Shown piece after piece: positions 1 to 10,119 of a stretch of DNA of 64,000 nt (its first letter is position 1; every line of letters starts with the position of its first letter). Both the position numbers and the translations under genes were made by a program. This DNA is from Phytophthora colocasiae (Eukaryota; Oomycota; Peronosporomycetes; Peronosporales; Peronosporaceae): positions 62,001 through 126,000 of the forward strand of contig JAGKQI010000070.1 of NCBI GenBank assembly GCA_018806915.1. The letters run 5' to 3'. The notes under the pieces are model-generated. The model was not told where the DNA came from, did not search any database, and was given only the letters and a program-made list of their open reading frames with translations.

Positions 1-1166
1 GGCCTCGGACGCTTCAAGCTCGAAGCGTCCGTGCACTGATGACGAAGCGTCCCCCATGTCGAGGGCGCTCACTGCCCCGCGCACTGATCCGCCAGTGCGC
101 GCACCATTGATGCCTACTGAGGCAGAAATCCATGACCGGTTCGGTGCTAGTTCACCACCGAACCCGATACTGTTGTACGCATGCAACAGTATCAACGACG
201 ACGACGTCGCCGCTGAGGTTGTCTTTGAGTCCGAGACTCAAAGACGCGACTACTATATTGGGCTCTTCCATGAGCTCCGATACTATGCAGCGAAGAAGAC
301 TTCGCGCAAGAGCAAAGTGCCAGAGTGGCAGGCACTTTGTCAGTCGTGGAACGCCTTTGTTGATAACTTCAACAAAGACCCGAAGGCATATCGCGAGCGC
401 GTTGCTGCGGCTCGCGATCGCTACTACACTTACACTACACGTGGTAAGTGTGAACGCCTCCATGATCAGTCCATGGAAGCGGGGATCCCATGTGCCGTTC
501 TCTTTGAACACCCTGCCCGTGTTGCCAACCCTTGGCAACACGTCTCACCGAAAGTGATCTCCTGGGGTACACGGTCGTCCGTGTACCCGATTACATCAAG
601 GAGCTCCGTGGTCGTATTGTGCCACGCGAAGCTCCGAGTGCTGTGGCTGACCGCAGCACTCCTCGTGCAGGGTTTAACCCTGCAAGTTATGGTGGGCTTC
701 GTACGCCCTCACCATTTCCGGAACGTCCTCCATCAGGACGTTCCGCGGCCCCATGTATCTCGATGGGGAGGAAATCCTCTCCAACGAATACGAAAACGAA
801 CCCCTTGAGAGTTCGTTCTCTTATGAGCCACGATCCGCTCCACAATCCAGCGGATCGCTCCACGCGCGTCGCGCAACGGCGGCGGAGGGGGTGGGAACAC
901 TCCCTCCGCATGGTCAACGCTATGACCATGACGATCGTGCCCTGCACGATCGAGTTGCTGCGCTGGAGCAGACACAGAGCGCTGAGATAGCTGCTCTGAA
1001 GCAGGAGGTTCGTGTCCTCCGTGCTGAGGTCTGCGAGGCAGCTCAGACTGCCTCGAACCTCTCGTCCGGTCTTGGTACGAGAGTGAACCAGTTGATCGAT
1101 CGTGTCGACTGTCTCGAGAAGGCCTTCCAGGCCTCTCGCACTCCTCAGTCGGACTACCAACCCTAG
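1..1166 (+). pseudogene. Antisense ORF of gypsy copy A, frameshifted and cut at the window edge
   Basis: Counterpart of the intact 515-codon antisense ORF of copy B (32792-34339), read opposite to gag-pol. Three reading-frame segments cover 1 to about 510, about 510 to 745, and 753-1166. Against copy B there is a 1-bp deletion near 508 (TTTGAACACC versus TTTGGCACACC) and another near 752 (GGCCCCATG versus GGCTCCCATG), so this copy cannot make the full protein. The last segment keeps a heptad-like helix (LEQTQSAEIAALKQEV and onward) suggesting a coiled coil. Its 3' end overlaps the chromodomain end of pol on the other strand. No known family recognised. Confidence 0.6.
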
Positions 1167-4100
1167 GTAGTCCGTGCTGCACGTACGGCTTCAACCGCCC
1201 GACGTAGAAGGTCGGGTGGAGTCTCATGCTGGACGATATGTCCAGCCGGTACGCGTTGCCGTGCCGTTCAAGTACTTTGAACGGCCCAATGAATCTTGGA
1301 GCAAGCTTGCTTGCTCCAAAGTCAGACACTGCATGTCTAGGTAGGTTTTGTGTAGCTAACAAAACTAATGAACCCTTTTCGAATTCATTTGTGTTGCCTC
1401 TACCAACAGTATCAGCGTTCAGCTTCTGTCGATCGACAGAAGCTGCGATAGCATCCTGGACAAACCGTATGACGGCTTGTCTTCGCTGGACAAAGTCTAG
1501 CGCACCCGAGCTGAATCCTTTCAGCTTGTCGCCCTTGTCAGCAGCAGGCCCTGCCTGCTCGCTATCATCTCTCATGTCTGTGCCCGGCACAGACATCGCG
1601 CGCTCGTTCCTGATAGAACGAGACGTCGCACGCGTCACCGCAGCTGATAGTGTGCTGCTATCAGTTGCATTCTGCGGTTGTTCGGACGCAACCGTAGATC
1701 CTCCCCCACTTAAGGAGGAAGCTACCCCGCCGAGCATGCTCGGCAATCGTGGATGCCTCATGGCGTTCACGTAGAACGGTGTATGCCCTGTCGAGGCATG
1801 CACCGAGTTGTTGATGGCAAACTCTGCCATCGGCAAGCACTCGCTCCAATGCGGGAACGAGTGAGCGTAGCTCTTCAACGTGTCACCCAATACACGGTTG
1901 ACACGTTCGGTCTGTCCGTCCGTCTGCGGATGATCCGCAGTCGACATTGATAACTGCGAACCAAGAAGTGTAAACACTTCTTGCCAGAACCGCGCTGTGA
2001 AGCGTGGATCACGGTCCGACACAATGTCGAGCGGCATGCCATGGTGTTTGAACACCATGTCAACAAACAGTCGCGCAGTCTGCGCGGCTGTAACAGTAGC
2101 CGGGACGGCAGCAAGATGAACCATCTTGCTGAATCGGTCCGCAAAGACAACGATGCCCGTCCTCCGCTTGCTGTCAGGCGGAAGACCGAAGACAAAGTCC
2201 ATGGACATGGACTGCCAACACTCCGACGGAGTCGGTAGTGATTGAAGAGGAGCCTGCGAGAACTGCGCAGGCTTCACGCGTTGACAAACCTCGCAAGCAC
2301 GTACGTACTTGCGCACCCACTTGTACTGGTGGTGCCAGTAGAAGTCACGCGTGAGAAGAGCGTATGTCTTTTCACGACCCGGATGCCCTGCCGTGGGGGC
2401 ATCCTGATACTCGAACATGATCCTCAACAGGAGGTCATGATCATTCGGAACGACAATGCGATCCGCATTGTCGTCTACTGCACTGTACAACAGTAGGCCT
2501 TCGTGTACACGATAACGGTGTACACGAGCTCGAAGATGAGGGGTTAGCTTCCGACGTGCCACGTCGGAAGGTGCTCAGGAACTCCAGCAGCCCCTTCGCG
2601 TCTGCATCCCTTGCATACGCGTTCTTCACGTCGTCAATCAACGTTGACGACGGCACACTTGTCCTCACGACGCCAACAGCGTTGGCGTCGACCGTCTCCG
2701 CATAGTCAGGTCGACGCGATAACGCGTCGGCCACTACATTGAGTCTTCCGGGTTTGTACTCCACCCGGAAGTTGTACTCGCGAAGAAGGACAACCATCTC
2801 GCCATACGTTGCGAGATGTGCGGCGACTTAATCGCCGTACGCAATGATGCGTGGTCTGTATAGACCACGAACGGTCTACTCCCAAGTAGATACACTCGGA
2901 ATTTTGCGAGTGCATACTTCATGGCAAGGAGCTCCTTGTCATGTACAGGGTAGTTACGCTCAGCTGGCTTCAGCTGACGCGATTGATAGTAGACTACACG
3001 ATCACGCCCTTCGTGATCGTGTTGCATCAATGCACATCCGATTGCAAAGTCGGATGCATCGCACACTACGTGGAATGGACGATCTTGGTCCGCCACGGCC
3101 AAGATCGGCGCTTCAGTCAAGCCCTGCTTGACTGCACCGAATGCCTCCTCGCACTCGGTCGTCCAAATCCACTCAGCTTCTTTCTTAAGAAGCTGTGACA
3201 ACGGGCGAATCTTGCCCGCATAGTTTTCCACGTACTTGCACAAGTACGTGGCAAGCCCAAGGAACTGCCTCAGTTCCTTCACATTGGATGGCGTGGGCCA
3301 TTCATTGATCACTCTGACCTTCTCTGGGTCAGGGCGCACGCCGTCTTTCCCCACGAGACACCCCAGCACGGGTATCTCGCTCGCCCCGAAGATACACTTC
3401 TTCAGGTTCGCATAGAGCTTATGTTTCCTCATAAGCTCTAGCAGCTTCCGGAGATGCACCTTGTGCATCTCAATGTCCGTCTTCCCGTTCACAGCCCGGC
3501 TGTGGACGAACACGTCGTCGAAGTAGCTCGGTGCGAAGTCGCGCACCGAGCGCAATAGATGTGTCACGCATCTATTGAACGTCGCAGGGGCGTTCTTAAG
3601 CCCCTGTGGCATGACGAGCCACTCCCAAAGCATACCGCTTGGAGTGCTTACCGCAGTGAGAGGGATGTCCCTCTCACGCATGAGGATCTGATAGAATCCA
3701 TCACGCAGATCTAGAGCACTGAAGATAGTGCTCAAGGCCATCGAATCGATGATAACATCTTTTCGCGGTATCGGCGTCTGCGCCGGTATCGTCGCATCGT
3801 TCAACTTGTTGTACGCATGAACGATGCGCCAGCCGCCCTGTGGTTTCTTAACACAGAACGTTGGGGCACTGTGCGGGGACTTTGACTCCCGCACTTGACC
3901 TGCAAGACGACGACTTTCAAAGAAGTCGTCGATCGCTTGCACTTGTTCACGCGGCAGTGGCCACTGCCGTGTAACACAGCACTTCGTGCCCGGCACGAGA
4001 TCAATCTCGTGCTGTACGCCCTTATCCTTCGGAAGCTCCGAAGGAATCTCGTCCGGGAGTACATCCTTGTACTCCCGCAGAATCTCGTAATAGGGACTCG

Positions 4101-4827
4101 ACCTCAACGAGTCCCAACTCTGCTCTTCGAAGCGCTGCTTCTTAGTCTTCGCACTGAGGGAGTCATCACCCTCAGTGATCCCATCGACGACGAGCTGCTT
4201 CAGCTCTTCGGCTTCGCGATCCACTCTCTCGATATCCGAGAGAATGCAAATTTGTTCGATGCGTCCATCGTACAAGTCTCGCGCGAAGCGCTTCCAACTC
4301 ATCGTTGGAAGTGCGGTCAACGCCGACGCACTCGTCGGCGGATTCTCCAACCGCATCCTCTGGTACTGTAACCCAGTATCAGTACGTGTCAAGACGTTCA
4401 ACGTCTCGACACTCGGTGTCTGCACTGCAGATACACCCGTCTCAGTCCCGGACTGAGACTCGCGCAGCTCCCTGAGCTTGCGCCGCGAAGATCTACCATG
4501 GAGCCCGGCTCCAGGTGCTCCACGTCCAAGGCATCGCACCTTGGACGGGACGTTATCGCTATCGTCAGCGGATTCCTTCCGCTGACTCGCACTATCAAGC
4601 CCGGCTTGAGTGCCGCTCATCGCGTGCAGCGCTGCTGCACGTGAGCACGCAGGTTGTTCGGGTGCTGGGCGTTTGCAACCGCCAGCACCTCCTGCCGCGC
4701 AGTCGGTTCCCTGAACCGCTGCGCCTCCATCCGCTCCCGGAGCGGATGAAGCAACCGCATCGTCGACTCCCGGAGTCGACGTGCTCTCGCTAGCTTCCTG
4801 CGCTAGCGAGTGTTCGCTTGTACACAT
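733..4827 (-). pseudogene. pol: gypsy pol, copy A: RT, RNase H, integrase, chromodomain
   Basis: The first 697 codons (4827-2734) hold a linker rich in PGxD/PGTS units, then a reverse transcriptase with the catalytic SYFDDVFVHS box and an RNase H domain (FHVVCDASDFAIG). Codons from 2562 to 733 hold the integrase: an HHCC zinc region (HHQY...CEVCQ), the DDE core (SMDFVFG, SDRDPRF, QTERVNR), then a chromodomain (RIRWRGFPPHRDTW), which in this family directs insertion to marked chromatin. Two deletions against copy B break the frame: 1 bp near 2772 (GTACTCGCGA versus GTACTCCGCGA) and 2 bp near 2575. The RT block is intact here but broken in copy B. The chromodomain end is also cut by a frame change near 752. 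Confidence 0.9.
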
Positions 4828-4943
4828 ATCATCCGTTCCCAGAGCGGATGTACGATCGCTAGTTCCCGGAACTAGCAGCGACTGTTCGCCTATACACGTC
4901 TCATCAGCTCCCGGAGCTGATGACCGATCGCTAGTTCCCGGAA

Positions 4944-5990
4944 CTAGCAGCGAAGCGCCAGTGGCGTCAGCTCCCAGAGCTGACGCACGCCTTCGGTTCC
5001 CCGAATATTATTTGCTTCGTCAACTCCCAGAGTTGACGCGACGTCGTCGGCGCGACCCTTGGGGGCTTGAAGTACCTCCAAGGATACCGGTAATATCGGT
5101 ATTTTACCTTCTCTCAGGTGAATGCGATTCACCTGACCATCACTCATGTGACAAACATCATTCAGATGTTTATGCGTCAGGTGATTCACATTCACCTGAC
5201 CATCACTCATGTGACCGCGACCCTTCGGCTCAGATTTCTGAGTCGACACACATTTTCTCCCAACGACTCTCGGAGTCGTTGATGGTCGCCGGCGGCGATC
5301 GGAGGCAGCGGCGGCCGCTGCTGCCTCAACTGGGGATCCACATGCACCGGCCGGTGCATGTGCAGCACTGACAGGGCCATCGCTCTCTGTCGTGCATGTG
5401 TTGTTGAAGCGTACGAGTGTACGCTTCTCCCAGTTGATCACCGGATCATGTCGTGCAAGCCACGGCATGCCTAATACCAAGTCGAACTTATCGTCTAGAT
5501 CCAAGACGATAAGATCTTCTACAAACGTCCTTCGTTTGTAAGAGAAGCGCACACGGACTACGCGCTTCTCAGTCCTCACGGTGGCACCTGTTGCCAACCG
5601 CACCTCCAACACGCCGCGAGGCGTGTCGGCCTCCTCGAAGTCAAGCCTTCGAAGACTTCCCTGTCGAACAAAGTTGTTCGACGCGCCCGAGTCCACTAGG
5701 GCACGAAGAGAGTTCACTCTCTTCGACATCACGTTCAGGATGACAAGGTTTGACTTGTCATCTTGCAGCTTACAGCGAGAAACCTTCTCGCTGGGGGCAG
5801 CAGTCCTCATCGTCGCGTGTCCAAGCTCGACACGCGAGACTGCATCACCAGTAGGACGCCCCGCGCCTACTGGTCCGGCGTTTTGAACGCCCGCCCGCTG
5901 TGCACTCGCGTGCATAGTGACCGATGTTACTACACTTGTAACATCGAACCTTGCTGTTCCTACGCTGCTGTTGACCAGCAGTCGTAGCAC
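4944..5990 (-). pseudogene. gypsy protease and linker, copy A
   Basis: Retroviral-type aspartic protease with the active-site triad in LVDSGASNNFV, about 110 residues into the frame, followed by the flap/hydrophobic part (LVLGMPWLARHDPVINW). It continues into a linker with histidine-rich repeats and then stops at 4944. Copy A lacks one T in the run near 4990 that copy B keeps (CGCCTTCGG versus CGCCTTTCGG), so protease and RT are out of frame here. The upstream junction with gag has also lost two A residues of the slippery site seen in copy B, so frameshift expression from gag is probably dead too. Confidence 0.85.
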
Positions 5991-6833
5991 TCGAGAGGTC
6001 CATAGGTTCCGGACCTCCCGTCTTCACAACAGGACGCGCCGGCTTCGGCGCGTTCGCATGGAGTTTAGCTTGACGCCGGCTAAACTCCTCTTGCATTGCA
6101 AGGCTGATCGCCTCTTCGAGAGTATTCGGATACTCTCGGAAGAGATACGTCCTAGCCCCTTCATGAACGTGACGACCTTGGTCGCCTCGTCGATCGGGTT
6201 GGCCACTATGTTCGATACCAACTATCGAGCACGCTGGGCAAAGGTGTGAACATCATCCTTGCCCTGCTGCAGATCGAGAAACTCCGCTCTCGATCTGAAC
6301 TCGTTCTTCGGAGGGTCAAACGCAAGTTTGAGTTCCTCCTTGAATACCTCATACGTGCTGAAGCACGTAGGATCCGAGAGTCGGCGCCCATAGGCCCAAC
6401 TCCTCGCACGTCCGCCAAGACATGACATGGCGAACGCGACCTTCGACATCGGATCGACGATACGTCGAGCCGCAACGGCTGTGTCAAGTTCGACAAGCCA
6501 ACGAAGGAGGGTCTCGTCCTCCTTCCCCGTGTAGGTACTCACGTGGATTTTCAACGACTCCACGCGTGGCTTAGGGGAAGCCACCGAGGCAGCAACATCT
6601 CGTTGCTCCTTAACAATGTACCCCAGAGCAACACCGTGTTGCTCTGTCGGCGATAGCGTACGAAGCATCGTCGCTACCGCTGCCTCTCCAATGACTTGTG
6701 AAAGTCTTTGGAGAGCTTCCCACTCTGGATCTGACAGGTGGGCACAGTCCGTGCGCGTCACGGACATGTGAGGGGTCCCAGTGGATCCCTCATCCATTGG
6801 GGAGTTCTCTACCCCGCGTTTGTATGACTCCAT
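5845..6833 (-). pseudogene. gag: gypsy gag, copy A, frameshifted
   Basis: Structural capsid/nucleocapsid protein of the element. The N-terminal part (6833-6222) has the capsid-like segment with the WLVELDTAV and FKEELKLAF helices. The C-terminal part (6096-5845) carries a CCHC zinc knuckle, CYKCSNIGHYAREC, expected to bind the element RNA. The two parts are out of frame. Relative to copy B about 16 bp are missing around 6150 (ACGTCCTAGCCCC here against a longer stretch at 39320-39350). The start codon at 6833 lies only about 50 bp after the LTR. Neighbours are the 5' LTR and the protease frame. Confidence 0.85.
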
Positions 6834-6882
6834 ACGAACGAACAGCAGTCGGTCGTGGGACGGACTTCTAAGTGCTACCAGG

Positions 6883-7343
6883 TGTAATGGGTCTACCTAG
6901 ACCTATTAGATGGCGTACACGTGCGCTTACGTGTATGAGGAAGCGTGCAATTAGAATAGACTTAATTTAAGTATACTTATTTAAATAAGTATAATTAAAT
7001 CAAATATAACTAAATTAAACTGCAAAAATACCGTAAAATGAGAACTGTTATTGAATTTGGCATAAGCCAATTATGGACCTCCTAAAACTGTTTGTTATCT
7101 ATTTCTAAAGGGTCTGCCAACGTGTGGTTGGCAGAAACTCTGCTCAGTGATTGGTAGAAATCCGTTACTTTCTCCCAATAATATGCACAAATGCACACGA
7201 ACCATCCAATAATGTGGTTCGCCCATGTATCCATTGGTGTGTACAGCACACCAAGGTCTGAGGCCCATTTCCAACCTCTAACAGTTATCCTAACTGTTAG
7301 AGTTACAAGTGGTACTACCACTTGTACGTGTAACCCCGTTACA
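6883..7343 (-). repeat. 5' LTR of gypsy copy A
   Basis: 461-bp LTR with TG...CA ends (TGTAAC...ATTACA on the element strand). It matches the 460-bp LTRs of copy B except for one extra A in an A-run (7025-7029) and a few substitutions. It contains strong hairpins, for example around TTGGTGTG/CACACCAA and ACAAGTGGT/ACCACTTGT. The primer-binding-like sequence TGGTAGCACT lies 2 nt inside it (complement of 6871-6880). Confidence 0.95.
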
Positions 7344-9280
7344 CACCAGCCCAACCGGTCTGTACGGGCCGTACCAACGTGGTAGTAGTCCAACTCCAGC
7401 AATCTTACACTCAGTGCGACGCATGAGAAAATCAATCCGTCACTACCAGCCTCTTTGCCGGCTGGCCGTTCAGCGCTTTGTAACGTTTCGTACTACAGCT
7501 TTTGGGCCGTCAGCTAGCTCTCCATCCTTCTTCTTGCTTTTCTTGTTGTCCTTGTCGGCCCCGCAGTAGATCTCAAGTCTATCGTAGCGAATACAGAACA
7601 AATGCGTCAGTAAAAATGCTATTCTGTATCATACAGGATAGGTACTACGTATGATACAGAGTTAGCTAGCATACCTCACACAGTACGCTGTCTCTGCACA
7701 GCGAGGCATGTAGAATTTAGTTCCATACTTGCTAGGATTGTTGGGTATGTACACGCGCACAGGATTAAACGATTAGGAATCATTCCTTCGTCGAACGAGA
7801 CGACTCTGCCCAGCCGATATCCACGGCGGAACGTCTTCTCCACAGTCTGCAAGATAGGACAGATCTTCCACGCCCTGTCAACCTTCACATTGGGACTAGT
7901 GCTGTCATTGAAGTGCAAGAACTTCATGATAGTCTCAAAGCGCTCGCGCTTCATGTACCTGGCGAACGTCCCGCGGGGAATCGCCCCATCTTAACTTTGA
8001 CGCCAGTGTCCAGCAAAGCCATCTCGCATGAGTGCGACTACTCTAGCAAACAGCAAACCGATAACGTGCACGATCTCGTGGCGTAGGCTGCTTTCAATCT
8101 CATCAAGGTCAGGAACACTAACACGAGGATCCTTTGCTTGACGCTGGAGCAACTTGAGTCGGCGAGATATGGTCATCGCTGGTATATTCTGCTCGCGGTA
8201 GCGGTTCGACTCATCGGCGATGTGTTTCCACATAGCATTCGGCAGGAAGTATAAAAACATACCATTGGGGGAATCTGCGTATGCCACTGCAGAGTGCGTC
8301 GGACCGCACGGGCCGTCATAATAGTCATCGGCATCGACTTGTAAATCACCTGTTAAATGAACAATATACAGCGTAAGTCATGACCGGCAATACTTATTCT
8401 GTATTAGCCAGACTTACCAATATGGTGTTCGTCGTAAGTCACCCAGCCTGAATCAGTGATTGCTTGTAGTTCTCCATCCCTCATCCCCATAGTGCTGTCC
8501 ACATCTTCTTCATCACTACTCTCGATGTCGATTACACCTTCATCATCTGACGCATCCGCTCCGTAGTCGTCCTCGTCGGCTTCTGACTCCGACGCGCTGT
8601 CATCAGGGGTCTTCAGGATGTTGGAGTCATCTACATCGGCTCCGTCAAACAGGTTTTCATCCCGCACAGCGTCCAGAAAATATTCCCTGTCGAAAGCGTC
8701 CACAGGAACCAAACGTCGGGCGTGGTCATCATCCGCGGCCGTCTCAGTCGTGCTCTCTCCCATGTGCTCGAACATCGTGATCTGTATCGGACGTAATAGC
8801 TACGCTGTTGCCTTGTCCATGTTCTGTATCATCTGAGTAGGCCCCCGCACGACTTCAGCGGGACGCTCGGAAGATTCAACCAGAACGGGCTCCAGCACAG
8901 TGGGCTCTGGTGCTGGTTCAGGACGCTCGCTGCTCTCGCAAAGCTCAGGGGATGGTCGTGAAGCAGATGGCGCTTCCGGGAGACCTAGTAAGCCGGCGCG
9001 CCGCCAAAATGCCGTAAGTTCCTCTTCACCTGCAACAAATATTTTGTTCAACTCGTACATATACAGATTTAGACGATAGGCGTACCGATAAAAAACTCCT
9101 CTTCGCGTTGAGATTTGTTCAACCGCCCCTTGACACGGGCTTAAGATAAGTGAAGTCCACACTCAGCCCTGTTGGCTGACGGGCCTTCCATCCCTCACTA
9201 GAGAGCTGGCGCCAAAGCTGCTTGAATGTCTTTTCGCCCGGGCCGTTTATCTTAGTTGCCCTTGATTTGTGGTGGAAAGC
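7344..9280 (-). pseudogene. piggyBac-like transposase (PBLE 1), interrupted by gypsy copy A
   Basis: DDE_Tnp_1_7-type transposase. In order: an N-terminal oomycete PBLE domain (TFKQLWRQLSSEGWKARQ) near 9230, an intron 9030-9085, an acidic linker, an intron 8350-8417, then the catalytic region (MFLYFLPNAMWKHIADESN; RERFETIMKFLHF; VVSFDEGMIPNR with the DE pair), an intron 7579-7674, and the third catalytic Asp region (VVTD near 7440, then LLELDYYHVGTARTDRLGW). The gypsy LTR begins directly after this, so the C-terminus lies outside the window. In-frame stops at 8800 (TAG) and 7991 (TAA), plus a frame slip near 9130, show the gene is dead. The introns have GT-AG ends and preserve the frame. No start codon is certain; a G-run near 9300 marks the upstream limit. 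Confidence 0.85.
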
Positions 9281-9988
9281 GAATGTGTGTGTGTGGGGGG
9301 GGGGGGTTTGCTTGTGTTAGAATTATCAAACCTTATACTGTCATTTCTATGGCGTTTGACGAACCCCTTTCTATCTTCCCAACACCTATCCAAAAGGATA
9401 AGTTGCCTAACACCCATCAATACAAACTTCTACCTGCGGTGTTTTGTCAGTATCTAACCTCGACGAATACTATATCCTGGCATACCACTCAATCTGTAGT
9501 ACAGGGACAAGAGGGTTAAGCTGAATATATTCAGCTTAAGAGGTTTTTGACTTGTTTTTTGTATGGGTGTCCTTTCCCCCGAACACGGAGAATACAAACA
9601 TCAAGTGCAAGAGTTGCTTCGTTTCTGCACACGTCTTTTTATTTCCGGGCAAATATAGATGCACGTTTGTCGAAAATAAACAATTACATTTAGCATTTGT
9701 GCAAGGTCTGCTCTGCGTTTGCTCCTCCAAATACGAAGTCATTCGAAAGCATGCGATGCAGTGCAGCCTTTTGGCGAGCATGTTCCTCTTTGCATCCAAG
9801 TGCGAGGCATTGAAACTTAGAACACGCTAACGTGTTCGCAAATATGGCATCAAACTTGGACCAACGGGACTACCATTCCACCTGCGCAACGACGTAGAAT
9901 AAAGCGCAAACGAGCAGACGTTGAGGAGAACGAGGTGTAGCTAGCTTTATCTAACTGTCAAACCTGTTGCTGGTCTTCTTGGGAGTCG
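9281..9988. other. Unassigned DNA with a G-run, a palindrome and a Cys-rich reading frame
   Basis: Holds a (TG)n-G13 tract near 9285-9307 and a 24-bp palindrome at 9516-9539. A minus-strand open frame (9799-9536) is rich in Cys and His (CIACFRMTSY, CTNAKCNCLF) and resembles the zinc-ribbon tails of PBLE transposases only loosely. A plus-strand frame covers the same bases, so coding is uncertain. No gene is claimed. Confidence 0.3.
9516..9539. repeat. Perfect 24-bp palindrome bounded by TTAA
   Basis: Two 12-bp halves meet at 9527/9528, with no spacer, reading TTAAGCTGAATA and its complement. TTAA is the target site of piggyBac-type transposons, and a PBLE gene lies just to the left. This could be two abutting terminal repeats or an excision scar. 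Only the palindrome itself is certain. Confidence 0.8.
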
Positions 9989-10119
9989 CGCGAAGGAAAA
10001 ATTTGGCCAGTTCCTAACTAACAGACTAGTGAGGAGGACCTGGCCGAATTTTTGGAGTCGCACGAAGGAATAATTCGGCCAGGTCTTCCTCCTAGGAACT
10101 GGCCGAATTTTTCCTTCGC
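9989..10119. repeat. Nested imperfect inverted repeat, MITE-like
   Basis: The outer arms (about 9991-10015 and 10095-10119) match with one mismatch over 25 bp, reading CGAAGGAAAAATT..GGCCAG. The inner arms (10031-10053 and 10071-10092) match around GACCTGGCCGAATT. The motif GGCCGAATT occurs on both strands. The stretch would fold into one long hairpin and may be a degenerate foldback or MITE. An open frame across it is explained by the repeat. Confidence 0.7.

Larger units (their letters stand above)
1..7343 (-). mobile_element. Ty3/gypsy chromovirus, copy A, truncated by the window edge
   Basis: Retrotransposon read on the minus strand. In element order it has the 5' LTR (7343-6883), gag, protease, RT, RNase H, integrase and chromodomain. 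Its 3' LTR lies beyond position 1. Position 1 aligns with about 33174 of the complete copy B (32231-40532), and the two copies are nearly identical. The LTR starts TGTAAC and ends ATTACA on the coding strand. The element sits inside a piggyBac-like transposase gene, whose reading stops at 7344; bases 7344-7348 (CACCA) are the expected target duplication, but its partner is outside the window. Coding is interrupted by several indels. The whole element is saturated with short inverted repeats (see findings). Confidence 0.95.

Noticed and set aside
4690..5050. Possible CRISPR-like array
   Set aside because: Units are palindromes with changing stems and no conserved direct repeat or unique spacers, and they code protein in the pol linker.
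9552..9830. Plus-strand Cys-rich frame
   Set aside because: It overlaps an equally open minus frame; neither has a recognised domain or a start supported by context.
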